From assembly GCF_011761355.1 (NCBI RefSeq), contig NZ_JAASRW010000005.1, positions 248,001 to 312,000 on the forward strand: a stretch of 64,000 nucleotides of DNA, in the 5' to 3' direction. Shown here piece by piece: positions 1 through 7,934 of the stretch (positions within the stretch are counted from its first letter, which is position 1; each line of letters starts with the position of its first letter). The position numbers and the translations under genes were made by a program. The notes beneath the pieces are model-generated. The model saw only the letters and a program-made list of their open reading frames with translations. It was not told where the DNA came from and made no database searches. Origin of the DNA: Paenibacillus lupini. Lineage in GTDB: Bacteria; Bacillota; Bacilli; Paenibacillales; Paenibacillaceae.

Positions 1-1
1 G

Positions 2-1267
2 AAGGAGCAGCAAGAAAGCATTGTGCTTGGGCGCAGGCAGCTGTTTAATGAGCTCATTAGCGGACAGCGCGGCGAAAAAATGATGGAACGACTGCATAGG
101 CTGAATCTCCTGCCGGATGCAGGGCAGTACGCCGTTATGGTCGTCAGGCTGAACAGGTACGATGATTTCCAAGCAGAAAATACGCTTCATGAGCAGAATG
201 TATTAAAATTCGCGCTGGGTAATGTGATGCAGGAGCTTGCAAGTGGTGAAGGTTTGCAGGGATGGGGAGAATGGTCCGCATCGGATCGGATCACGTTTGT
301 GTTTGCTACAGCCGACACCAGCACTCGGGTTCAGGACCAGCTTCGTAAAACAGCAATAGTTGCACGGGAATGGGTAGGGGAGCATTTGCGCTTCAATATT
401 TCCATTGGTATCGGCTCCATTGTGAATGACTGGGGCGGAATTGGACGTTCCTACCGTGATGCCCTAAACGGAATGGAATATCAATTCGCCATCGGGCGTA
501 ATGCGATTACCTATAGTGGTGATATTCCACTCGATCAGTCGCGGGGAATGTACAATTACATGCAGCAGAGTACGAACTGTGTGCAGGAGTTCCGCTTAAC
601 GAATGAAAGCTGGCGGGATACGTTTGAGCAGCTATTTAAGCATTTTGAAACAGATGTAATGAAGGATGAAGATATTTTATCGTTTATCCAGCTTTTCCTG
701 CAGATGCTAAGCCGGGAGCTGAAGGAGCTGTCGGACTCTTTGAATGAATGTCTGGATGGTAACCGAATTTCTGAATTGCTTGTAAGCCTGAGAGGAGCAT
801 CAGCACTTCCAGAGATGAAAGAGCTGCTGTTGGATTACCTCGTCCAAGTCTACGATACGTATGTAGCGATGAGTCAGGCCAAAGGCTATAAAACGATGAT
901 TACCGAGATAAGAGATTATATTCAAGAGAACTTCGCCGATCCGGATCTGTCTCTTAAGCATTTGAGTGATCGGTTCGAAATATCAGGCAAATATGCCAGT
1001 CATCTGTTCAAGCTGGAGTACGATATGAAGTTTGTTGATTTTCTTGTACAGCTTCGGATGCAGCAAGCTGAGCGACTGCTAGCCGAGACAGAAGAGACGG
1101 TACAAAATATTGCCCTTCAAGTTGGTTATGCTAACTCCATAACATTCGGACGGGTATTTAAAAGGTTGACTGGTGTAACACCAGGCGAATTCCGCAAGCT
1201 GAAGATGCGCCCTTCCACTTTACCATTAGGCGTACAGGGCAATCGTGATGAAGCTACTATAGAATGA
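2..1267 (+). CDS. YesN-like AraC-family response regulator, C-terminal part (5' end outside window)
   Basis: The frame is open to the left edge of the window, so the GTG at 23 is probably internal and the gene starts upstream. What remains is the charged linker, a middle region of about 250 residues typical of YesN regulators, and a C-terminal AraC DNA-binding domain with two helix-turn-helix units (about nt 900-1230, including the signature VGYANSITFGRVFKRLTGVT). The receiver domain with the phospho-acceptor Asp would lie outside. In this family the partner is a YesM-type histidine kinase and the target is usually the adjacent sugar importer, here the operon from 1632. A terminator follows at once. 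The family call is firm; the target is inference. Confidence 0.85.
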   Translation, partial: KEQQESIVLGRRQLFNELISGQRGEKMMERLHRLNLLPDAGQYAVMVVRLNRYDDFQAENTLHEQNVLKFALGNVMQELASGEGLQGWGEWSASDRITFVFATADTSTRVQDQLRKTAIVAREWVGEHLRFNISIGIGSIVNDWGGIGRSYRDALNGMEYQFAIGRNAITYSGDIPLDQSRGMYNYMQQSTNCVQEFRLTNESWRDTFEQLFKHFETDVMKDEDILSFIQLFLQMLSRELKELSDSLNECLDGNRISELLVSLRGASALPEMKELLLDYLVQVYDTYVAMSQAKGYKTMITEIRDYIQENFADPDLSLKHLSDRFEISGKYASHLFKLEYDMKFVDFLVQLRMQQAERLLAETEETVQNIALQVGYANSITFGRVFKRLTGVTPGEFRKLKMRPSTLPLGVQGNRDEATIE

Positions 1268-1291
1268 TGACAATAATGATCTATGTATGAT

Positions 1292-1348
1292 GACAGCGGT
1301 GGCCCGGATAATGTATTTCATTCGGACCACCGCTGTCGTTCTTTTTTA
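1292..1348 (+). terminator. Rho-independent terminator of the YesN-like gene
   Basis: GACAGCGGTGGCCCG at 1292-1306 pairs with CGGACCACCGCTGTC at 1323-1337, with one bulge, and is followed by a T-rich tract to about 1347. It separates the regulator gene from the importer operon. The 280 bases from 1349 to 1631 hold no convincing gene and must contain the promoter of the next operon. Confidence 0.85.
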
Positions 1349-1631
1349 TAGTCAATCGTATGGTTTATCGCAGGAAAAGGCTTTATTACGGGCTTTTTGC
1401 TATACGGTTTATATCGGGAAAATGATTTATTCTAAGCTTCAAAAGCCTTATGGGGCAACGGATTGGAGGAACGGTTTGCTAAGCCGAAACTGGTTTATTG
1501 TCACGATATTGGAGGGCGTGTCATACTGAGGCCACTTCCCAAACACGGACCAACAGTAAAGCTTGTAAGCGTGTTCAATCAATAACACCGGGTGCAGGAA
1601 GCAAACCTTAATAAAGAGGGGTTGGGTTCAA

Positions 1632-3248
1632 ATGGAACAAACGAAAAGAGGAAGAAAAACAGCCAGCACTCTATTAACTGCTACACTCGTAGGCACGATG
1701 CTGATCAGCGCATGCAGCAGCAACAGTGGCAACGAGAAAGCAAATGAATCAACTGGAGGCGACAAGGCTTCCGGCAAAGCATCTTCACTTAAAGTTGAAG
1801 TGTTCGACCGGGGTAATTCCCCTGCAGGCTCTACGATTACAAAAAACTATTTAACGACATTCGTACAGGACAAATTCGGTACGCCAAACAACATCAATGT
1901 ACAATTCGTACCGGTCCCTCGTTCGGAAGAGGTTCAAAAGCTGAATGTTCTAATGGCGAGCGGCAGCGACGTTCCGGACATTGTGTTTACGTATGATTCG
2001 GGAACCTTCTATCGTTACGCACAGCAGGGTGGTCTGACGGATCTTGGCGAGCTGCTTGATCAATACGGCCCTAATCTGAAGAAGTTCCTTGGAGAAGACA
2101 CACTTTCATACGGCAAATATGATGGCAAGCAGTTTGCCTTTCCGGCCAAACGCTCCCACTTAGGTAAATACTCCTCATTCATCCGCCAGGACTGGCTTGA
2201 AAAGCTGAGTTTGCCAGTGCCGACAACTACGGATGAATTATATACAACGCTGAAGGCGTTCAAGGAACAAGATCCGGGTCAAACCGGCGGTAAAGTGATT
2301 CCACTTGGGATGTCGCTTGCTCCTTCCAGCTATGATCCATTTATCTGGTCCTTCATTCAGCCTTTGACGGAAGAACAGAGTTACACACTGACACAGCAGC
2401 TTGGTTCGGCGGACTATCCGACATTGCTGCCAGGCTTCAAGGATGCTCTTCAATTCATGAACAAGCTGTATAACGAAGGGCTGATGAGCGCTGATTTCAG
2501 CCTTGATGAAGATGAGAAGAAGCTGAATGAAGACGCTGCTAAAGGTCTGGTTGGATTCTTTAGTGAAGATGATATGAACCCGTTCTATGCGGACGGCACG
2601 TACTCTACGCTGATGACTAATATTTCAGATGCGAAGCTCTCGGCGGTTGATGTCTTTTCCAATTCGGAAGGCAAGCATGCGAAGCCGGAATACGCACCAG
2701 TCGGCATGTACCTTATGATTCCTAAGAGCAGCAAGAATGCTGTAGAAGCGGTTAAATACCTCGACTGGATGGCTTCGGACGGTAACCTGTTTGATATGCA
2801 AAACGGGGTAGAAGGCGAGAACTATACGCTGGAGAATGGTGTTCCGATCATGAAGACAGATGCAACAGATGAAATTAAAAACCGCATCTATAACTTTGGC
2901 GATATGGCTATTATCTCGAATGGCAAGCAGCTTGGCGATGCAGACAAAAACGTAGAGGCATATGTCGTTGGCATGCCTGAGGCTAACCAAGAGGAAACAC
3001 GTAAAGCATTGTCTATTTCCAGATCCGATACAATCAAGCCGGTCTTGTTCGACCGTCCGATTGAAGCACAAGCCAAATATGGTACAGCTCTTCAAGATAA
3101 GTACAAAGAAATCATCGTTAAAACAGCGATGGCTAAGCCAGACCAATTCGAAAGCACATATGAAGCAGCAATAAAAGATTATATGGCAAACGGCGGTCAA
3201 GCGATTTTGGATGAACGTACAAAAGCTTACGAGGCGATGAAGAAATAA
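1632..3248 (+). CDS. Sugar ABC importer, extracellular substrate-binding lipoprotein (YtcQ/LplA type)
   Basis: A 538-residue protein with a lipoprotein signal peptide: basic N-terminus, hydrophobic stretch, and lipobox LISAC with the lipidated Cys at residue 28, followed by a Ser/Gly/Asn-rich tether. The rest fits the large solute-binding proteins (about 500-560 residues) that serve LplB/YtcP permeases and bind oligosaccharides outside the membrane. A GAGGGG Shine-Dalgarno sequence precedes the ATG. It is the first gene of an operon running through two permeases and three catabolic genes. The substrate cannot be read from the sequence; the neighbours (lyase-like protein and GH105) suggest a uronate-containing oligosaccharide. 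Confidence 0.9.
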   Translation: MEQTKRGRKTASTLLTATLVGTMLISACSSNSGNEKANESTGGDKASGKASSLKVEVFDRGNSPAGSTITKNYLTTFVQDKFGTPNNINVQFVPVPRSEEVQKLNVLMASGSDVPDIVFTYDSGTFYRYAQQGGLTDLGELLDQYGPNLKKFLGEDTLSYGKYDGKQFAFPAKRSHLGKYSSFIRQDWLEKLSLPVPTTTDELYTTLKAFKEQDPGQTGGKVIPLGMSLAPSSYDPFIWSFIQPLTEEQSYTLTQQLGSADYPTLLPGFKDALQFMNKLYNEGLMSADFSLDEDEKKLNEDAAKGLVGFFSEDDMNPFYADGTYSTLMTNISDAKLSAVDVFSNSEGKHAKPEYAPVGMYLMIPKSSKNAVEAVKYLDWMASDGNLFDMQNGVEGENYTLENGVPIMKTDATDEIKNRIYNFGDMAIISNGKQLGDADKNVEAYVVGMPEANQEETRKALSISRSDTIKPVLFDRPIEAQAKYGTALQDKYKEIIVKTAMAKPDQFESTYEAAIKDYMANGGQAILDERTKAYEAMKK

Positions 3249-3274
3249 AGGCAGTTTCGAAATTTAACAGCTTG

Positions 3275-3307
3275 GAGACGATGAACTTACCTTTTGGTTC
3301 TCGTCTC
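3275..3307 (+). other. Intercistronic stem-loop after the binding-protein gene
   Basis: GAGACGA at 3275-3281 pairs with TCGTCTC at 3301-3307. No U-run follows, so it is not a classical terminator. A hairpin between a binding-protein gene and its permeases often protects the upstream mRNA from 3' decay and gives an excess of binding protein over permease. That role is inference. Confidence 0.5.
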
Positions 3308-3336
3308 TGGGCATCACCGTAAGCGGACAGGGGTGG

Positions 3337-4245
3337 ATGGTATTGAAAGGAACCGCGTATTTACGCAGATATTGGCAGCTGTATGCACTACTTATTTTGC
3401 CGGTCAGTTACTTTATTATTTTCAAATACGGTCCGATGTACGGCATTCTGATCGCGTTTAAAGATTTCAACTTCTTTCAAGGGATTAATGGCAGTGAATG
3501 GATTGGGTTCGACGGATTTAAAGAAGTGTTCGCAATGCCGGACTTTTTCAAAGTATTACGTAATACTTTGATGCTTAACTTTTTGGATTTAATTGTATCG
3601 TTCCCGGCTCCACTGTTTCTGGCCATTATGCTCTATGAGCTGAAGATAGTATGGTTCAAAAAACTGTCGCAAACGATTTTGTACATTCCGCACTTTATTT
3701 CCTGGGTTATAATCGGCGGGATCGTTTATCAGGTCTTTGGCACACAGTCAGGCATGATTAATAATATCTTGATGTCCTTTGGCCTCGATGCGATTCCTTT
3801 TCTGACGGATAAGAAGGATTGGCTGATTACTTACCTGGTTGTTGGCGTCTGGCAAAGTGCCGGATGGGGAACGATTATCTATTTGGCGGCTCTTACAGGC
3901 ATAAATAGGGAACTGTTTGAAGCAGCAGATGTGGATGGTGCAGGCCGTCTTAGAAAAATTTTCAGTATTACACTTCCATCGCTGAAGCCAACAATTGTAA
4001 CTCTCCTTATTATCAACCTAGGCCACATGATTGCGATCGGCTTTGAACGTCCCTATATTATCGGCAACACCGCCGTTCGGGATTATGCGGATGTGCTCAG
4101 CACCTTCGTATACCGTATTGGTATAGAATCCGGACAATATACGATCGCTACGGTGGTCGGCTTATTCCAGGCTATTGTCGGACTTGTCTTCGTGCTTGGA
4201 GCGAACTATACCTCCAAAAAATTGGCAGACCAAAGTATTATCTAG
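3337..4245 (+). CDS. Sugar ABC importer, permease subunit (LplB type)
   Basis: A 302-residue inner-membrane protein with six predicted hydrophobic segments. The EAA loop that contacts the ATPase reads EAADVDGAG near residue 200. The N-terminal pattern, with RRYWQLYALLILP and then YGPMYGILIAFKDF, is typical of LplB-like subunits. An ATG is annotated at 3337, but the GGGGTGG sequence almost touches it; a TTG at 3343 has better Shine-Dalgarno spacing and may be the true start, shortening the protein by two residues. It follows the binding-protein gene and precedes the second permease, with which it should form the channel. No ATPase gene is nearby. Confidence 0.9.
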   Translation: MVLKGTAYLRRYWQLYALLILPVSYFIIFKYGPMYGILIAFKDFNFFQGINGSEWIGFDGFKEVFAMPDFFKVLRNTLMLNFLDLIVSFPAPLFLAIMLYELKIVWFKKLSQTILYIPHFISWVIIGGIVYQVFGTQSGMINNILMSFGLDAIPFLTDKKDWLITYLVVGVWQSAGWGTIIYLAALTGINRELFEAADVDGAGRLRKIFSITLPSLKPTIVTLLIINLGHMIAIGFERPYIIGNTAVRDYADVLSTFVYRIGIESGQYTIATVVGLFQAIVGLVFVLGANYTSKKLADQSII

Positions 4246-4282
4246 AATTATGCTATCGAAAACGAGAAAGGAGCGGTAAGAC

Positions 4283-5158
4283 ATGAGAGATCAACAAGCC
4301 AGCCGGTCATTTGATGTCATCAATACGACCTTGATACTTCTATTCGTGCTGCTATGTCTGGCTCCGTTTATTCATATAATTGCGATTTCCTTAAGCTCGG
4401 CACGTGCCATTATGTCCGGCGAGGTTAGTATTCTGCCGGTGGAAATCAACTGGGGTGCTTACAAGCAGGTATTCACTGACAGCTCGATGATTCGTTCGCT
4501 GGGCTTCACGGTTATGCTGACGGTCCTGTTCACTGTATTTTGTATGCTGATGTCGATTGCGGCAGCTTATCCACTTTCAAAAACCAAGTTAAAAGGCCGT
4601 AAGGTCGTGATGTTTATTATCGTGATCACGATGTTTTTCAGCGGCGGTATTATTCCGGAATATATGCTGGTGCGTAATTTACATTTGTTGGATTCGATTT
4701 GGGCACTTGTGCTGCCTGGACTAATCAGTCCGTTCTATCTGATTATCTTAATTACGTTCTTTCAAGGTATTCCCGACTCGCTCGAGGAATCAGCTGAGAT
4801 CGACGGAAGCTCTTATTTCCGTACTATGGTCAGCATTATCATACCGCTGTCGATGCCAGTTATCGCTACTCTAAGCCTGTTCTATGCGGTAGGCCGCTGG
4901 AATGGCTTTACCGATACGCTGATGTATATAACGAGTCCAGAGATGTATCCGCTTCAACTGAAGCTGTATCAGCTGGTTAACAATAACATGGTCAGTGAAC
5001 TGATGCAGGCGGAAGGCGCAAGTGGGGGACAAATGCTGCAGCCGGAGGGCTTGAAAGCAGCGAGTGTTATTTTTGCAACAGTACCTATTCTAATCGTCTA
5101 CCCATGGCTGCAGCGGTATTTCGTCAGCGGCGTTATGCTTGGAGCTGTTAAGGGGTAA
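4283..5158 (+). CDS. Sugar ABC importer, permease subunit (YtcP type)
   Basis: A 291-residue membrane protein with about six hydrophobic segments and an EAA loop of the form ESAEIDGSSYFR. The C-terminal ending VSGVMLGAVKG is characteristic of YtcP/CUT1 partner permeases. AAAGGAGCGG precedes the ATG. It should pair with the permease at 3337 and use a shared MsmX-type ATPase encoded elsewhere in the genome, which is established for this importer class in Bacillus. It continues the same operon, with a 42-base gap to the next gene. Confidence 0.9.
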   Translation: MRDQQASRSFDVINTTLILLFVLLCLAPFIHIIAISLSSARAIMSGEVSILPVEINWGAYKQVFTDSSMIRSLGFTVMLTVLFTVFCMLMSIAAAYPLSKTKLKGRKVVMFIIVITMFFSGGIIPEYMLVRNLHLLDSIWALVLPGLISPFYLIILITFFQGIPDSLEESAEIDGSSYFRTMVSIIIPLSMPVIATLSLFYAVGRWNGFTDTLMYITSPEMYPLQLKLYQLVNNNMVSELMQAEGASGGQMLQPEGLKAASVIFATVPILIVYPWLQRYFVSGVMLGAVKG

Positions 5159-5200
5159 GCAAGAATGCGGCCGCTTGCCGCAATTCATCAGGAGGGTTAA

Positions 5201-6154
5201 ATGATGTGGAAGGACAAAGGACAATATTCGTTCTCAACATGCTGGAATATTAAGCGGCATCAAACAGGCAGCGAAATGATCAATGAAATCCGGGAGCTTG
5301 GCTTCCGCTTTGTAGAGCTGAACTATAATGTGACGAATGAGCTGCTGTCGACTATTGAACCGATGATCGAACGGGGAGAGATCGGGGTATCGAGCGTTCA
5401 CAATACGTTCCCGCATGTTGCAGATCCTGATTACGGAACCGATTCTGTCTTGCTTGGCTTCGATGATGAGGAGAAGCGTCAGCGCTCTATTGATCTGCTG
5501 ATACGTTCTGCGGAGTATGCGAACCGGTACGGGGCAAAGGCAGTTGTTGTTCATCCAGGTGAGGTGCCATTTGACTATAACATCGATAATGAGCTCAAGA
5601 AGCTTTATAACGAGCAAGGTCATGAGTCTCCTGCTTATACAAAGCTATGGGGTGAAATGATCGAGCGCAGGGAAGCGGCTGCTGGCCATTATCTAAGCCG
5701 GATCGGTGACAGTCTCGAGGAAGTCTGTGATCGAATTGATGCAAAGGGCTGGGATGTATCGATTGGCATTGAAACCCGTTCGCGCTGCTACCAGATGCCG
5801 ACGCTGCGCGAAGCGAAGACGATATTTGACCGGCTGCAGGGCGCAAGGGTTGGGCTGTGGTACGACTTTGGTCATGGCATGATGATGGAACGAATGGGAC
5901 TGTACGATAATGCCCGGGACATGGAAGCGATCAAGGATAATGTGGTTGGTATTCATATTCATGAGACAGTTGGCCTGTCGGATCACTGGTGCCCTTATGT
6001 GCATAGTGGCGATATGGAATACTTCGACCGTTTTCTCCCGATTATTGCGGCGGTTCCTGTGAAGGTATATGAACTCAAGGCCGTATGTACGCCGGAGGAG
6101 ATTGAGCAAAGCCATGAGCTGCTGCTAGCTAAGCTCGCAGGCTTGCCGGCTTAA
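5201..6154 (+). CDS. Sugar phosphate isomerase/epimerase-like TIM-barrel protein (AP endonuclease 2 family)
   Basis: A 317-residue cytoplasmic protein with an xylose-isomerase-like TIM barrel. Hallmarks are the VVVHPGE strand near residue 115, the IGIETRSR strand with a metal-binding Glu, WYDFGHG with Asp and His near 225, and IHIHET near 255, which together form the divalent-metal site of this superfamily. Strong GGAGGG Shine-Dalgarno sequence. It sits between an importer and a lyase-like/GH105 pair, so it probably isomerises or epimerises the released sugar. Members include epimerases, isomerases and inosose dehydratase, and the specific reaction cannot be assigned. Confidence 0.75.
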   Translation: MMWKDKGQYSFSTCWNIKRHQTGSEMINEIRELGFRFVELNYNVTNELLSTIEPMIERGEIGVSSVHNTFPHVADPDYGTDSVLLGFDDEEKRQRSIDLLIRSAEYANRYGAKAVVVHPGEVPFDYNIDNELKKLYNEQGHESPAYTKLWGEMIERREAAAGHYLSRIGDSLEEVCDRIDAKGWDVSIGIETRSRCYQMPTLREAKTIFDRLQGARVGLWYDFGHGMMMERMGLYDNARDMEAIKDNVVGIHIHETVGLSDHWCPYVHSGDMEYFDRFLPIIAAVPVKVYELKAVCTPEEIEQSHELLLAKLAGLPA

Positions 6155-6170
6155 AGGAACCTTTGGAAGG

Positions 6171-7934
6171 ATGATTACAATGTACGAGAAGCTGGTAGCC
6201 GTCAATGATGGCTGGGTCAAACGTGGGACGGATAATCAGATTATGGACAGTCAAAGCCGCTTCTATGGAGGAGTGGCTGATCCGGACAGTGGAATCGCTT
6301 GGCCGACTCATACAGGAACATTAGCCGTGATGGCGATTTGGGGATGTGCTCTCGTAAATGCTGATTCCCGTTATTATCATGATGAATCGCTGCTGTACCG
6401 TATGGAGCTTTCGGCGGCGTTTATCGTCCGCCATCAGCATGCTGACGGTACCATTTCACCGGGCTGGACGAATATGCATTCGCCGCCGGATACAGCCTTC
6501 GCGGTTGTAGGACTTGCCCAGCTTTATGAGCTGCTTGAGAAGCATGAATGGACGGCTTTGGAGACGGCTCGAATGAATATCCGGCGGTTTCTGGAGCAGT
6601 CGGTGCCGGCGCTGTTAACTGGCGGCTGCCATACACCTAATCACCGCTGGGTGCTGACAGCTGCTCTTGGCTTCCTGTATAGACTTACAGGCAATATGGA
6701 TCTTATTGCAAGGGCAGATGCCTGGCTGGCAGAAGGGATCGATTGTACAGAGGATGGGGAATGGACAGAACGCAGCAACGGCATTTATAACGGCGTAAGC
6801 GACGTGATGTTGTACCATACCGCTGAGCTTCTTGGCCATCCGGAACTGCTCGAGCCGGTTCGCCGCAATCTGCGGATGATGACTTATCTAATCCATCCAG
6901 ATGGTGAAGTTGTAACGGATTATTCCGGACGACAGGATTTTGGACATAAGTACGATATGTCAGGCTATCTGTTGGTATCCAGCCTAATGGCTGAACATGA
7001 TAAGGATCATCTTTTTGCCGCTCTAGCTAGACTTGGTGCTGAGGCGCTTGATCATCCCGGAGCGATTCCGAACAATGCTCTATTAGGTTTTCTGCTTCAT
7101 CCCAAGCTGCGTGATTCAATGGTCGAGCCTTGCAGCTTGCCGGACTGTTACCGGATTGTCATCAACGGTCAATTCAATCGAAAGGGTTATCTAAGCCAGA
7201 TGGAGTCAGCTGGACATGGCGGACGAATCTATCACAGCAGGCTTCATCCCGAGTTTGGCGCTCCGGTTGCAAGGCAGCGAGAAGGGAAAACAAGCGTGAC
7301 AGTTATGACGGAGACCAATTCCTTCTTTGCGCTGCACCATGGGGAGGCGAAGCTGCTTGGTGTACAGGTGAGCAGCACGTTTGAGCCAGGCTTTATCAAG
7401 ATGAACGACATGGAGCAGTTGGGCAATGGATACCTGCTGTCGGGAACAGAAGCGAAGGGTTATTATGGTCCGATTGTGAGTGAACGGCTGCCTGAATCCG
7501 CAGGAGCTCAGGTTAGTCCGTGGTATTTGCTTCCGCATCAGCTTCGTGAAGTGACTCATTTGCAGCAGCATCAAGTGGAAGTCGAGTTGACTGAAACCAA
7601 AGAGGGCTGGAAGCTTCGCGTAAAATGTGATAAGCCGGATGTGTTGATGACCCAAATTTCCTTCATTTTCGGGAAGGAGGGGCAGTTGAGCGGCGGCGAA
7701 AGGGCTCCTGCTGAGATAGGGACTGAATTCTGGCAGGATGGCACAGTAAGATTCTCAGCTGGTGACGACTGGATCGAGGTTGATGGGGGAGCACAGGAGC
7801 ACGGAATGAAATCGACTCGTGGAGCCTCATACCCGTCGGATTGCCAGACACTAGTTGTTAACGTACTGACGCCTTATGAGCGGACATTCCATATTCGACT
7901 GTCACCTGAAGGTACGGGGAGGAACGGACAATGA
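6171..7934 (+). CDS. Putative toroid-fold polysaccharide lyase-like (heparinase II/III-like) protein
   Basis: A 587-residue cytoplasmic protein with no signal peptide. The first 330 residues are helix-rich and look like an (alpha/alpha) toroid, with the conserved-looking motif TPNHRWV near residue 155 and NGVSDVMLYHTAELLG near 210. The last 250 residues are beta-rich, as in toroid plus beta-sheet lyases of the heparinase II/III type. The Asn-His-Arg-Trp motif and later Tyr/His residues could supply a lyase site. The start is coupled closely to the isomerase gene, and its stop overlaps the start of the GH105 gene in an ATGA. A lyase releasing unsaturated uronides would feed that enzyme. The family assignment is tentative; a non-catalytic or hydrolase role is possible. 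Confidence 0.5.
   Translation: MITMYEKLVAVNDGWVKRGTDNQIMDSQSRFYGGVADPDSGIAWPTHTGTLAVMAIWGCALVNADSRYYHDESLLYRMELSAAFIVRHQHADGTISPGWTNMHSPPDTAFAVVGLAQLYELLEKHEWTALETARMNIRRFLEQSVPALLTGGCHTPNHRWVLTAALGFLYRLTGNMDLIARADAWLAEGIDCTEDGEWTERSNGIYNGVSDVMLYHTAELLGHPELLEPVRRNLRMMTYLIHPDGEVVTDYSGRQDFGHKYDMSGYLLVSSLMAEHDKDHLFAALARLGAEALDHPGAIPNNALLGFLLHPKLRDSMVEPCSLPDCYRIVINGQFNRKGYLSQMESAGHGGRIYHSRLHPEFGAPVARQREGKTSVTVMTETNSFFALHHGEAKLLGVQVSSTFEPGFIKMNDMEQLGNGYLLSGTEAKGYYGPIVSERLPESAGAQVSPWYLLPHQLREVTHLQQHQVEVELTETKEGWKLRVKCDKPDVLMTQISFIFGKEGQLSGGERAPAEIGTEFWQDGTVRFSAGDDWIEVDGGAQEHGMKSTRGASYPSDCQTLVVNVLTPYERTFHIRLSPEGTGRNGQ

Noticed and set aside
1287..1529. An 80-codon open frame after the first regulator
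   Set aside because: It begins inside the terminator hairpin, has no ribosome binding site and gives no recognisable protein.
2625..3200. A 191-codon minus-strand frame inside the first binding-protein gene
   Set aside because: It is a shadow frame opposite a clear lipoprotein gene, with Cys- and His-rich low-quality sequence.
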